A stretch of 64,000 nt of DNA from Brasenia schreberi (lineage: Eukaryota > Streptophyta > Magnoliopsida > Nymphaeales > Cabombaceae). Shown one piece after another: positions 1-12,644 of the stretch (within the stretch, counting starts at the first letter, position 1; every line of letters begins with the position of its first letter). The stretch covers positions 5,114,501-5,178,500 of the forward strand of contig JAYKKT010000040.1 in the NCBI GenBank assembly GCA_036023115.1, in the 5' to 3' direction. The notes below the pieces were generated by a model. The model was not told where the DNA came from. It ran no database searches and saw nothing but the letters and a program-made list of their open reading frames with translations. Made by a program: the position numbers and the translations under genes.

Positions 1-1340
1 TGCCTTCAGCAAGACTCCCATATTTTGAACGCTTAATGACATATTGAAGAAAGCAAAACAAGCCAAACCCATCTCCCTCCACTAATTGGAGTCGGCTGCA
101 CGAACTTCTTAGTTCGCTATTGTGATCGATCGTTCCTTCTGTTACTAACTAAAAGAAGCCCAATGATATTTTAGCTTTTCCTGCAAAAATTGCGATGATT
201 GTCGCCTATGTCTACCTTTTCTGAATTATTCACCTCTAATTTCTTTGCCTTCTTTGTGGAGTTCCAAGTTACCCATTTCTAAGATCCAAAATCAACATTG
301 TCCTAAGTTTTGAATGCCAAGTGCTTTTCGAATTGATTGCACATCAAGATGTTACATGCTTGCTTTTACTTCCCGCCCATAACCTTAGACTCGGGTGTCC
401 TCTTCAACATACAGACTGATGCTAAAGGACAGTGCTCATAATATATGGGATTTAGAATCTGTGGATCCAAGTTGGCGTTTTGGTTAAGATCCATTTTGAC
501 CTAAACATTTTGGTGTACTTCGTTTGGATAGCTTCACCTATTCTTTTCAATGATTTTCTTCTTAAATGGCAGAAGTTGAATCATCTAATTCGTGGTATTT
601 TCATTTATCTAAACTTCAGAAAATGTTATGACATGACTAAATCAGATTGGATTTCAAAATTCACAAGTTAATATATTCATGTTCTATTTATATACGTAAT
701 AAAAAGTTGGGTACTAAAATGCTGATTCAACTTGGCTTAGAAACATGACGGGAATAGGCTACTACAATTAGGTTGAATTTGTATAAAGAGTTGGATTGAG
801 CCTGAATTTTAAGAGTGTCGAGTCGTAGAGACCGAGGAAATCAACTAGGGCAGAAGCTCCATTTTCGCACCTTCTCATCCTAAACCTCGGATTTCCAAGG
901 ATTTAATTGAAAATGGATCCTAATGATTCATGAGATGAGAGTAAATCTTTACCCTCCAAATTTCATTCTGTAATTAAATTAAATAATTCTACTGTTATTG
1001 TCATTTTCATTCCTCAAGGAGCTGGATGAGAGCTGTCATGAATAGTGAAATGTAGTGGTGACTGTGAGTCAATCTGCCTCCTTCGTGAGCTGGCCGTGAC
1101 ATTTTTCTGCTAGAAATGCAGATTGAATCTAAATAAAAGAATTAAGAATGTAAAAGTAGTTTACTACTTCACAATGATGTTGACATATTTCTGATATGCT
1201 TGTATTTCTACACATTGAAACATTTCAAAAAGGTATCCGTGTTCACACAGACAATACTTTTACATTTACATGTTTAATTCTTTTATTTAGATTGAATTTG
1301 CATCTCTAGCGGAAAATTGTCACGCCCAGCATATGAACGA
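1..1340. other. AT-rich intergenic DNA with a possible decayed retroelement tail
   Basis: I see no convincing gene here; the open frames are short and resemble no family. Near 45-115 there is a stretch in minus orientation resembling the 3' end of the RTE-type LINE found elsewhere in the window (a GGAGTCGGCTGC core instead of GGGGTCGGCTAC), so it may be an old tail of that group. The rest is unassigned. Confidence 0.35.
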
Positions 1341-1344
1341 GGTA

Positions 1345-1404
1345 ATACTTATATCTATATATATATAATATATATGTGTATATATATATGTATATATATA
1401 TATG

Positions 1405-1450
<46 letters not shown>
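1345..1450. repeat. (TA)n/(TATATG)n microsatellite
   Basis: About 105 bp of alternating TA interrupted by regularly spaced G, giving TATATG-type units. It is followed directly by a GGTTCCGG-rich stretch (1455-1590). Confidence 0.9.
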
Positions 1451-1454
1451 GACA

Positions 1455-1590
1455 TGGCCAGTTCAGAACTGGCCTAGCAGTTCGAATCGGAACCAAACTG
1501 TAACCGGAAACCCCGTGGCTCAGTTACCGTTCATAATTTTCAGGAACCGGAACCAAAACTGGTAGTTTTAAACCGCTTGTTAATAAAATA
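1455..1590. repeat. GGTTCCGG/CCGGAACC-rich dispersed repeat
   Basis: A stretch rich in GTTCxGAACCGG-type words, starting near ACATGGCCAGTTC. The same vocabulary recurs at 21830-22080, 22780-23105, 34220-34440 and 34720-34990. The 34.2-kb copy starts CATGGTCGGTTCC and ends in the near-inverse GGGACCAAACATGTCT, which suggests short terminal inverted repeats of a non-autonomous DNA transposon. No coding capacity is seen. The family assignment is an inference. Confidence 0.4.
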
Positions 1591-2580
1591 TATGCATATT
1601 ATACATATATTGACACATGTTGAGACATGACTCAACAATAGAACACTATATACTACTAAGTCACTTGGGATTTCGGCTCTGGCGGAGGCCAACACTCTTT
1701 AAAAAAAAATGTATATGCTTCTCTATATTTACAAATCTGAACAATATGGTTGAGATAAAAAAAAGTAAAAAGTAAAAAAAAAACTATTTTATCAAGTGAA
1801 ACTTGAAAAAGTTTTTGGTTTTTGTTTTTCAATCTCAAATACTAATCTCATTGATTTGATGATTAAAATTTATAAGGATTTCAAAAATATGAACCATGGC
1901 AAGCATATTAGACTTTAAAAAACATATTACCTCTTGGTAATATACTTTCATGTTAAAAAAAACTTTTAGGGTGTTTTTGATTCGTAATGATGATATTGAA
2001 GAGTCATGATTTTATATTTGATTCACAAGTGGTAACGACAATTAAGTTTTCGTAGGTGAGCTAATAACATGAGAGAGGAGGAACTTGGATTTTTGTATTG
2101 AGCCCCTAAGCCTAGTGCATGTGGCTCACCTCGTGCTTGGTGTTGAAGTTTTTGACTTAAATTCGATCTATAAAACCACAACCCCGTATCAGCAATAAGT
2201 TGCTAGAACCAAAAATCAAGGTCCAGTTCTCGCGAAACTTTGTATCAAACAAACCCTTAAGCGAAATTTTCATGTTGTTTACCCGTTTGAGTGTTGAAAG
2301 AGGATGATTCGAGTGAATTACAAATAGTGGTGCTTTTATGTTTTTCAGTTTGCATGGTGAAAGTAGGACTCTTTTTGTGATTATGTAAGAAAACTCAAGC
2401 TTTTTAGACTGACCCGTAAAAGAGAATGATTCTACTTTCTTAAAAGACTCTCATAGTGGTGTTTTTAAGAATAATAAAAGAAAGAGGCAGAACATGAAAA
2501 TGATAGAATAAGAAGGTTGTGCCTGGCACAAAAACCTACAAAACGCGGAAAACTAGAAGAAAAGAAGAAACAAAGTTTTT

Positions 2581-2582
<2 letters not shown>

Positions 2583-2647
<65 letters not shown>
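2583..2647. repeat. (TA)n microsatellite
   Basis: About 32 uninterrupted TA units. It lies just upstream of the first copy of a diverged ~800-bp-period duplication (2747-2990 and 3545-3755). Confidence 0.95.
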
Positions 2648-2651
<4 letters not shown>

Positions 2652-2746
2652 AAGACAGTTCCAAACCTTTCAAGAAAAAGTAAGGTTGATTTACACCCCA
2701 ATGACAGCTATTTAAATATAAACATTAAGGTAAAGGTTTACAATAA

Positions 2747-3754
2747 ATAAATAAATTGTGGACCAAAGAGGCAGCTTCTATGCAGCAGCTTCTCTTGAAA
2801 AAGGTCAACCAGATACTTTTGTTTTCAAGGAAGTTGTTGACAAATGTGAAGTTATATCGAAGCATTTATTGAAAAAATTCAAGGTTATGTAGAAACATGT
2901 GTCATTAGGACACGGCAAGCCATGGCCCGTGACACTCCACACGCATATGAGAGAAATTATGATGTATCTTAATACAATTGTTACTTTTAACTCAAGCCTT
3001 GCTATATATTAATTCGTTCTTTGTAAATAAATGTTTGAAAACACACACACACACACACATATATATATAGTGAGCCTACATATCCTTACCACTTTATATA
3101 TTGAAAATCTCAACTAGTAATCTTAAAAGATAAATGGTTGAATCTAAAAGCAAAAACAACACATTTGAATGAAGTATACTTGCAAAATTTATATATAACT
3201 TTTTTGCTTTTATATTTTTGAATTTATACCTATGAAAATGAATGATTGATATTTTTAATGATATGACAAAAACATATTAAACTTTATAGAGAGAGAAAAG
3301 AAGAGGGAGAGAATGAGAGTTACTCTAATTCCCTCTAGATCATACATGGAAATCTGGATCTTACGAGTTGAGAGATGGATGATTTAAATAAAAAAAGTTG
3401 AAAATGAAAATTGCTTTGGAAAACAAAAGTTAAAATGTAACGTTCTCTAGAATCGGATTTTTTATGGAAATATTAAGATTGAGATACAGCAAATAAACAA
3501 CTGATTAAGTACAAAAACAAAAGTGTTATTTTGTAATAAATAAATTATGGACCAAAAGAGGCAGCCTATGATGAAAGAGGTCAACTGTACGCATTTTGTT
3601 CTCAAGGAAGAAGCTGTTGAGAGATCTAAAGTTTTATAGAAATATTCATTAGTAAAAAGGATATGTATAAACATGTGTTATCGAGATATTCGAGCTATGG
3701 CCATGGTGACATGCATAAGAGATCTTTATGTTTTCCTAATACAATTATTATCTC

Positions 3755-3755
<1 letters not shown>
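2747..3755. repeat. Diverged direct duplication, period ~800 bp
   Basis: Two related blocks, about 2747-2990 and 3545-3755. They share the ordered words GGACCAAA(A)GAGGCAGC, AGGTCAAC, TTCTCAAGGAAG, AACATGTGT and TAATACAATT. The second copy has many indels and runs into a TA microsatellite. No protein is recognised. It may be part of an unclassified element. Confidence 0.55.
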
Positions 3756-3756
<1 letters not shown>

Positions 3757-3786
<30 letters not shown>

Positions 3787-3849
3787 ACATATATATATAC
3801 ATATATATATATATACATATACATATACCTAATATATACATATATATAC

Positions 3850-3882
<33 letters not shown>

Positions 3883-3897
3883 CATATATATATATAC

Positions 3898-3960
<63 letters not shown>

Positions 3961-3983
3961 CATATATATATATATACATATAC

Positions 3984-4036
<53 letters not shown>
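3757..4036. repeat. Compound (TATACA)n/(TA)n microsatellite
   Basis: About 280 bp of alternating purine-pyrimidine sequence with CA dinucleotides at short regular spacing, so it reads as repeats of (TA)nCA. Open frames across it encode only Tyr/Ile/His runs and are not genes. Confidence 0.95.
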
Positions 4037-4039
4037 ACA

Positions 4040-4545
4040 TGTACAAGTTTCTATATAAAGTGTTCATGTGAATAAAGTGTAACATGTATTTTTTGCTTTT
4101 TAATTTTCAAATCTCAATCATTCGTAACAAAAATGGATTGTTGATATTTATTTGATTTTGCTAGCACTTAAGAATCCTAACATATACCAATTTGTCTCTC
4201 TTTCTATATATATATATATAGAGGGAGAGAGAAATAATGATATAAGTTACTTTTTATAGGTACATTTTATTCACATAAATACTTTGCTTTTTAAATTTAA
4301 GATCTTAACCATCCACCAACAAAAATGAATGGCTTAAATTTATTTTGATATGCTAGCACCTAAGAGTACTAGCATATACCAGTTTATATATAAAATGTTT
4401 ATATGAATAAAGTATGCCTACAAAAGATAAACATATATTTTTTGTTTTAAAATTTAAAATTTAAAATTTCAATCTTCCGTCAACAAACATTAATGATTGA
4501 GGTTTGTTTCAATTTGCTAGGTATTAGCATATACCAGTTTCTCTT
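4040..4545. repeat. Three degenerate MITE-like modules in tandem
   Basis: Three related units follow each other (about 4040-4200, 4230-4390, 4390-4545). Each has a TCT(A/C)TATATAAA..GTTCATGTGAATAAAGT-type start, a CTCAACCATC-like word, an imperfect inverse of it, and an end reading CTAGCAC..AAG..AGCATATACCAGTTT. Microsatellite (TATA)n(GA)n sits between units. A similar module lies at 24240-24400. No coding capacity. I infer a foldback MITE family. Confidence 0.45.
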
Positions 4546-4671
4546 TCACACGATTGATTGAATGGTATAAGTTCCTATCGGTCTCAAAATCGGGTCAACT
4601 GGTACACAACTAGGTCTAAAGGTCAAGGTCGGGGTCAACAATGGCATGCCATCCATTGTGTTTCCTCCACG

Positions 4672-4745
4672 CTCTCTCTCTCTCTCTCTCTCTCTCAATC
4701 AAGTGGACTTTCCCAGTTTATCTTTGTACTGGTATTTGATTAATT

Positions 4746-4783
<38 letters not shown>
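4672..4783. promoter_or_regulatory. CT-rich tracts upstream of the U-box gene
   Basis: Two (CT)n runs (about 4672-4697 and 4750-4783) and a third short one near 4878-4893 lie upstream of the U-box/ARM gene. CT/GA tracts are common in plant core promoters and 5' leaders, so this may be the promoter or leader region. I see no decisive TATA box or start site. Confidence 0.3.
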
Positions 4784-4786
<3 letters not shown>

Positions 4787-5009
4787 GCTTGTGGGGTTGT
4801 GATGGTGGACGGGGAGAGCGTTTCTCATTGTGTTGTTTATTGATTAATTCGCTGGATGCTTCGCCGTATACACGTTTCTCTCTCTCTCTCCGCCGGAAGG
4901 ATATTGAGGGTGACATTGATACAGAAACAGTTTATCAGTATAATAACCTTTCTCTGTGTGGCCCTCTAGTGAACGATCGTTGATGCACCAATAAATTTCC
5001 CGTTTACCA

Positions 5010-6435
5010 TAATGTTTCATTGAACAACTCTCTCTCTCGTGGGAAAGGAAGAAGATATCTTTTAGCTCTTCAGCCGGATCCCTTTGTCAATTAGGTGGAA
5101 GTCCAATTGGTGGTATCTGCGCGCTACCACCTACGAGAATTTTACTATAGCTATCGCCGAAAAGGTATGCCTCTTTTCGCCTTCTGCCTTGCAGCACATC
5201 GATAGAGAGTCGGGAGATTGGTGGTCTTTGCTGCGTGAAAATCTTGTTACTTGTTCGTTGTCATGTTCCGCCGCTAACGGGAAGGTAAGGTCTCTGAATT
5301 CTTCTGCTTTGGGGCTTTCGTATCGGTTGATGATCTGGGCATGCTTTCAGTTGGTTTTATGTGATTTTCTACTGGGTGATAATTGAATCTCTTGGGCTTG
5401 TTCATGTCCTTGCCTTTGTTCGCTATGCTGGATTCTCGGTTCCCACACTTCCCAATTTTGGAACTTCTCAGTTATATGTTTAATGGCATCGTTTAGTAGA
5501 CCCCTCTTTTGCTCAATACTTTGGTTTCTTGAATTAGGTTGATTTTGTTGGTACCCGGAAAACATGGTTTATCTTTTCTTTATAATGAATGCTTAGACTT
5601 GATGGGATTATGGTGTTTGTTGTGAATATCACTCATCACCAGGGAAAATGGGCGATTTAGTGGTCGTATTGCCATTTGTTTTCCGTTAGAATTTAGTAAC
5701 TTCGAAAAGGCATCTGCGGTCAACTTAGGGTGGGTTGGATAATTTCTCCATAATTCACTTGGGAATGAGAGTTCTCGAAGATAGGGTTCTCAGGAATTCA
5801 CTGCGATCTTATGTATGTAATAACGTTCACTTTTTCCGTCGCCAAATCTTGGAAATTGGCATCATGCCTAGTTGCTATATTTTTTTGTCAAGATAGGATT
5901 CTCGGGAATTCACTGCCATCTTATATATGTAATATACGTTCACTTTTTGGAAATTAGCATCATGCCTAGTTGCTATATTTTTTGTCAAGAATTCACTTGA
6001 GAATGAGATTCTTGATGCTAAGAAGTCACAGGATCTCACGTCCATCTTATATGTAACAACACACTCACCTTTTCCATGGCCAATTCTTGGAAGTGGTGTC
6101 ATGATGCCTAGATGCATTTGTTTTCCCCTTTTGTAACTGTGATGGGCATTTATATTATGCCTTAGTTGTAATTCTAAATGGAGAATGTTAAGGATTAAGA
6201 ATTCAAACTGCCGTCGATATATGAGATCCAAACATGAGAAATTGGGATGGAAGGTAACTTCATCTCTTTCCTCAAATGCACACCAATCCATTCATGAAGG
6301 AAAAAGTAGTAATTGGTGAATGTTTGTCCGGAACATAGAACTTTGGCTGTTTGAGCAGTTGAACTTTTGAATAAGAAGACAGTAGTCTAATTCATTATAG
6401 TTTTCATTTTCTTTTTCTCATGTCCAGCTTGTGAA
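5010..6435 (+). other. Probable 5' UTR and leader intron of the U-box/ARM gene
   Basis: No protein is recognised. Possible splice donors occur near 5164 (AAAAGGTATGC) and 5283 (GGGAAGGTAAGG). A good acceptor (TGTCCAG) precedes CTTGTGAAATGG at the start codon, so a leader intron of more than 1 kb is likely. Within it, 5779-5989 is a tandem duplication of period about 112 bp, with a more diverged third copy reaching about 6120. Confidence 0.4.
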
Positions 6436-9400
6436 ATGGCTGATACTTGGAGCGTTTGTTCTGATTTTGATGGCCAATCTGATGACAGTCATAACTACGG
6501 AAGTAGGCACATAGAACCTATATATGATGCATTTATTTGTCCTCTGACTAAGTCTGTCATGCACGACCCTGTAACCCTAGAAAATGGTCAGACTTTTGAG
6601 CGAGAGGCAATTGTGAAATGGTTCAAGGAATGCAGGGAGCATCGGAGGAGGCCAGTATGCCCATTGACGTCAAAAGAACTTAGTAGTACTGATCTGAGCC
6701 CCAGTATTGCACTCCGGAACACAATTGAAGAATGGTATGCAAGAAATGAATCTGTTCAGCTCGATATTGCTAAGAATTCGCTGGATGTTGAAAACTCTGA
6801 GGAGGAGCTTCTCAATGCTTTAAAGTACATCCAAGGTTTGTGTCGGAAAAAAAGATCAAATTATCGTGTCATCCGCAGTAATGAATTGATACCCAAGATT
6901 GTTGATGCACTAAAGAGTGACAGTGTGAAGGTGAGATGTAAAGCACTTCAAACACTTCAGATAGTGGCAGAAGCGGATGAAGAAAATAAGGTTATTCTAC
7001 ATTTCACTCTTGAGCTTTTTGGACATGGTTCTATATGCAGATTAATTTTTACACGCATTTTGCAAAAAATTCAATCTCGCAGGAGGTTCTGGCTGAAGGC
7101 AACACTATACGTACCGTTGTTAAGTTTCTAGCACATCAACATCCCATGGAGCGGCTGCAAGCAGTGTCTTTGTTATATGAGCTTTCAAAATCTGAGAATG
7201 TGCGTGAGAAGATTGGTGAGGTGAACGGGGTGATTCTTTTGTTGGTTGGAATTTCCAGCAGCAAAGATAAAGTACCAACAGTCCAAAAAGCTGAGATGAC
7301 ATTAGAGAACCTAGAGAAGTGTGGAGGAAATGTAAAGCAGATGGCGGAAAATGGTAGACTTCAGCCTCTCATTAAGCTCCTCCTTGAAGGTACCCTTCTC
7401 ATTTGTCTTTAAAATTGTCTAGTACATTCCTCCTTCCATCTTGTAGTTCCAAAATTTCATATGATTTGACACTGCATTTATGTGAGGATCTTAAAAAGCA
7501 AGTGCATGTGGAAATTAACGTACATTGCTTTTAACATGGATAAATTACATATGGCATCGATCATTGAATGACAACTGCCAATAGCTCATTCGGTATAAGA
7601 TTATACAAAAGAGGAAAAACATGCACGTGGAAAGAAACATCTTTTTCCACTGCGAGAGAAAAATGAATAAGAATTATAAATGTACTTAGGTGGGAAATTG
7701 ATAATGCATGACATGCGTGCATGTTAGCATGATTTATCGTACACCAAGAAATGCCTGTGCTGCTTTCCTCCAACTGCTATCTTTATTATAAAATTGAACG
7801 TATTCCTAAGAAACCCAGACTGCAAATAAAATTTTATGAAGAGCTTCCCTCATCTAACATGGCACACGATAGGGATCTGTGGAAACAAAGAATCCATGTA
7901 GCCGACCCCGTCTAGTATGGGAAAAGGCTTAGTTGTTGTTTGTTTCCCTCATCTTTCAAGTGATACCAGATGACCATCAGAGATGGCTTGATACTGTCAC
8001 AAATATGTACCACTGGAAGTGCTATTCTTTTCAGGCAATGTTCCGTGGTCCTAGCTCTGATGCCATCAACATCCTAACTATAGTTATTTGTTTTATGCAT
8101 ATAGAAAAAGTTTAATATTCAAGGGAATACTGGTTTTGTTTAGCCTTCCGTTGCAATGGTAACCATGTAAATTGCATGAGTTTATGTGCAATATATGCAT
8201 CTGATACGTGGCAGCTTTTGTAATTCTGTAGTTACCATCTAGTTCTGTTTTTGGTAACGTATTGTTACATTTTATATTGAGGGTACCAGGTAGTGTAGTT
8301 GTTGTACTTTATTCTTAGGACCTACTTATATATGTATCGACCGCGAATTTGCTTCAAATTTCAGGGCCACCAGAAACCCAGATTACTATGGTTACACTTC
8401 TGAGTGAGTTGGCTCTATGGAATGACATTAAGGAGTTTGTTGCGGAAAAGGTGGGAGTAGTCCTTATTGACATTATGCGAAGTGGCAATCCTCAGGCCAG
8501 AGAAGCTGCTCTGAAGGCACTTAACCAGATATCAGCATATGAGGCCAGTGCCAAGATTCTCATTGAGGCTGGTATTATCCCTCCTCTTGTGAAAGATCTT
8601 TTCACGGTTGGCTATCAGCACCTGCCAATGAAGCTGAAAGAGGTCTCAGCAACTGTTCTTGCCAACATTGTCAATTCAGGGTTTAACTTTGACTCTATCC
8701 CTCTTGGACCCGATGGACAAACCCTTGTGTCAGAAGACATAGTCCACAACCTCCTCCATCTTATCAGTAACACGGGACCTACCATAGAAGCCAAGCTTCT
8801 TCAAGTGCTTGTTGGGCTGACTGGTTCTTCGGCAACTGTCCAGAATGTGGTCTCGGCCATCAGGAGTTCTGGTGCCACAATTAGCTTGATTCAGTTCATT
8901 GAAGCTCCTCAGAGGGAATTACGAGTTGCATCCTTAAAGCTTCTCCATCATCTATCTCCTTATATGGGACAGGACCTTGCCGATAGCTTGAGAGCGACAC
9001 CGGGACTGGTTGGCAGCTTACTCAAGGTAATTACCCTTGATAATAATGGGATCACAGAAGAGCAAGCAGCTGCAATTGGCCTGCTGGCTGATCTTCCTTC
9101 TGAGTATACCAACCTCACTAAGAGGTTGCTAGATGAAGGCGCGTTTGAGCATCTCATGAGACAGTTAATCAGAATTCAACAGGATCTGGTACGGGGTTCC
9201 AAATTCATAAGGCCATATCAGGAAGGTCTTGTGCGTGTTCTTGCAAGGGTCACTTACGTCCTACCGGGAGAGCCAGATGCTGTGAAGTTCACACAGGATT
9301 ATAATCTTGCATATGTATTCACAGGTTTGCTTCAACACAATGGGCCCAATGAGGTTCTGAGGGCTTCAGCCACTGCGCTGAGGAACCTTTCGTTGGAGTC

Positions 9401-9950
9401 AAAAAGGCTGAGTAGACAGCCTGAGGTGCCTACTCCCTGTGGATGTGCCTCGTTTTTTATGTGTTTCCAGAAACCACCTAGCCCGGTTGGTCTCTGTCGG
9501 CTCCACCATGGGATCTGCTCCTTGAGGGAGAGCTTCTGTCTTCTCGAAGGAAAGAACTGTTTGTCCAAGTTGATCTCATGCTTGGACCATACAAACGAAA
9601 CCGTAGTGGAGGCATCTCTGGAAGCACTTTGCACGCTAATTGGTGACACAGTGGATATCGAGCAGGGGTTGTTCGTTTTACGTGAAGCAGAGGCTGTAAA
9701 ACCAATTTTGGATATCTTACATGAGAACAAAACGGAGGGCCTAAGGCAGCATGCTGTTTGGGCTGTAGAGAGGATGCTGAGGTTTGAGGCCATTGCATAT
9801 GAGGTGTCGGAAGACCGTAATGTGAGCTCAGCCCTAGTGGATGCCTTCAAACATGGAGACTCTAGAACAAGGCAGATTGCTGAGAGAGCTCTGAAGCATA
9901 TCGACCGGCTCCCCAACTTCTCCAGTGTGTTCCAACCAAAGATGAGGTAG
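6436..9950 (+). CDS. PUB44: U-box / ARM-repeat E3 ubiquitin ligase, PUB43/PUB44 type
   Basis: Transfers ubiquitin from an E2 to protein substrates. Three exons give 815 residues: 6436-6990, 7083-7389, 8365-9950. Junctions are AATAAG|GTTATT, CGCAG|GAGGTT, GAAG|GTACCC and TTTCAG|GGCCAC, and the frame holds throughout. The U-box is at residues ~29-103 (ICPLTKSVMHDPVTLENGQT, then CPLTSKEL and the ALRNTIEEW helix). After it come a short helical linker and about 12 armadillo-like repeats. The closest family I know is the SAUL1 group (Arabidopsis PUB43/PUB44, ~800 residues), which acts at the plasma membrane in senescence and immunity; that role here is inferred. The start is the first ATG of the open frame, 10 bases after a leader acceptor. 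Intron 2 carries a small LINE tail (7856-7943). No lesion seen. Confidence 0.93.
7845..7954 (+). mobile_element. 5'-truncated RTE LINE tail with 11-bp target duplication
   Basis: An 88-bp insert (7856-7943) lies in intron 2 of the U-box gene between two perfect copies of TTCCCTCATCT (7845-7855 and 7944-7954). The insert starts AACATGGCACACGATAGGG, contains AGCCGACCCCGTCTAGTATG and ends in GTTGTTGTTTG. It matches the last ~90 bp of the RTE LINE at 47004-48083. This is typical target-primed reverse transcription with strong 5' truncation. Confidence 0.88.
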
Positions 9951-12640
9951 CAACATGGTGGGTGTGATTGTGCTTTTTAATCGAAGACCATTAACTTTTG
10001 ATACTTGATGATTTGAAGGAGCCAACTGTTATCCCACGAGAAAAAAAACGCCGATCTCTCAGTTCGTTTATAGAGGCTCTTCCATTTTCTGTGCTTGAGT
10101 GGTGCACAAAGTCCGGCGGGTCTCACTGGAACCCACCAAGCATTGAAATGATCTTTCACATTTTATGCTCTCTCTCCCTTGTCTTGGGGGTTGGAATTGT
10201 TTGTGATTATTGGTTTTCTTGGTAAATTATGCTGTAACTTGTAGATTCTGTACGAAAGAAGCGATTTGTCTGTTGCAAGTGTTTGATGAAGTTTCTGATT
10301 GAGGTAATTGGTATTATTGGTTTCACGAAAAGCTGCTTCACTGTGTGCGTGAGTGTGTGATTATTGTTTTTTGGAAACATTATCTTGTAATTTGCAGGTT
10401 ATTTGTAAGCCTTTTCAAAGTCTCGCATTGATGCTTTGAAGGTGGAACCTTCTGTGGAACATAACGGTTGTGCCCGGTTCTTCTATTCACACCTGTTAGA
10501 ATGACATGAGAGAGGAGGACCCCAATTGGACACGACCTGATGGGGATACTACTACGTGTTGACCTCAATCCAAAGCTGCAAAGCTGATACGAAATCAACT
10601 TTTTGAGCCTTCTGCGAATTGAAGAGTCGAGAATCCAAATCGCTGTGCCGTGCGACTGTCACGCCATAGACACATACAACTAAACTATCGCATAACGCCT
10701 CCAAAAGATGCCAGTATGTTAACTCGGTGGAAAACCATTTTGAACTTTCCATATTTTAATATGAACCACCGTCGTTGTATATATTTATAAATTGTAGTAC
10801 ACGTGACCTTCCAATTATAGAGGATTATGTGGTATGGCTTCTGACAACCACCAGTTCTAAGTCTTCGGATCTTTTATTTTCATGGAACTTTGTCTGAGCA
10901 ATATTTGTACTTGAACCACCTGATACACTGGGCTCTGGTTTATTCTCCAATGCAAACCATGGTCTTCGAACTGTGACCATCTATGTGACTGGTGAAGCCC
11001 TATGCCAATGTCTTAAGGGCTTTCTTAGAGACCTAGCGACGTTGATATCTATTGTCAGATGTCTAGGTCAAACAGGAAAAGGGCAGTTGTCCCTTGATAA
11101 TTGACACCTTTGAATTCTTATCCATGATAATTTCCCTCAACAATTTCCCTGCTCTCGACACCTTTGAATTTTTTATTGAATGTGCTTCTAAGTCAATATT
11201 GACCTTTTCAAACGTTTGTTGCAAATTTGTAGGGAAAATTTGCTCCGTCAACGCCATGTCTTCTTTTTAATTTGGAGTTGGACACACTGCGGTAACAATC
11301 CCGTGATAGGTTAACCTTCAATATGTTCCTACTGTGCGTACCTAAAGCGGTTTCAAGAAGATGCTTATTTCTGCAGTGCTGACTTGGGCCTCCTCGGGTT
11401 CCCTTCTAAGGATCTTCATTATCGGTTTCTCTCTCAGTTTGTGCCTGTGTTCTTTTGAAAAAAATGCAGTAACGTTGTCTTTTTCTCTTAACTAGCATGC
11501 AGACAGTTGCAGTTGCACCTTTTATCATAAACTATAGTGGCGCAGTATTCCGCCGGTATCCTGGTATGAACTATACATTGTAGATGATATTATTGTTCAC
11601 AGTGCATGGCATTTGTGCTTTCTTTTTCCTTAGTGAACACTTCAAAACCTTTTACTGGAAATTTATATGCCCAAAAGGCACAAAGCATTCCAGGAAGAGT
11701 TCTCAGAATCTCAAGGACAGCTTTGTTGTCATAGATAATTGTTGAGCAGAAGCCTTGGTTCCAATATTGGATATTTTGGATTCCAGAGGCTTGTATTCTA
11801 ACAGATCCTAAGTAACAGTAGGCTCTTAGAGGTTACTTTAAGTGTGCTTATTTGGCGGCCTACTTTGTCATGTAGATAATGGTTTGAAGAGTGACTTGGA
11901 CAAATTTCCTACATTTGCTCCATATGTGCTTAGGAAATTATTTGGCAATCCGAAGTTCGTAATGATATAGTTTTGTTATTTGTGGCCTGAACAGGCTGCC
12001 AATTCATCAGATGTAAAAGTAAAGATGAAAAATCACTCAATGGGGTCTTGGAACCATTGGCCCCAGATGGTTCAAGTTTGTTCTTGTGCCTTAGATATTC
12101 TTGTACCAACAATTTTTCCTTAGTCTGCTAAGAACTTTATATCAGCTTCGGCTGGCATATGCGTCCCTTCCAAACCCATTCCTCACCATTTGATACACTG
12201 GAAGTTTGTAAGCTTACACTAGCCCAGGGGTAGCTCCTTATTTGACCATGCTTTCCTTGTGTTCAGATCATTCAGGCTTTACATACAGCTCCGCCCAATT
12301 CATCCATGACATATTTCAGAGCTTCTCTGATCTCAGGGTGGCTGTGTGTATAATCAAAACACTTCACGTTTTACAATTTCATGTCCTCTCAAAGTGCTTA
12401 GAAATCATATAGTCAAATATCATAATTGCAGCCTACCAAAAGTATGGGTTCAAGAGTATATATGATTATATTTAAAGTCTGGAAATAAACCATGATATTC
12501 TTTTAATGTCCTTACTGTCTCAAACCTTACCCATGTTTATGGACTCGGTTCTAGGAAGAAACACAAACCTTTGACCTTCTCATTATCTCAAGTCTTTTAT
12601 GAACTCTAATTTTTGTTTTTTATCTTCAATATTTTCAGGC
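9951..12640. other. Intergenic DNA, 3' flank of the U-box gene and unassigned remnants
   Basis: The first few hundred bases are probably 3' UTR. Read on the minus strand, about 11930-12350 gives short protein-like pieces with stops between them (for example HPEIREALKYVMDELGG near 12300-12350 and KNKLEPSGANGSKTPLSDFS near 12020-12080). I do not recognise them; they may be a decayed coding sequence. Nothing else is supported. Confidence 0.3.
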
Positions 12641-12644
12641 CCTT

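Noticed and set aside
3663..4085. Long Tyr/Ile/His open frames on both strands
   Set aside because: They are translations of the TA/CA microsatellite and not proteins.
9332..9916. Minus-strand open frames of 194 and 106 codons
   Set aside because: They lie opposite the last exon of the U-box gene, which has clear ARM-repeat coding character in the plus frame.
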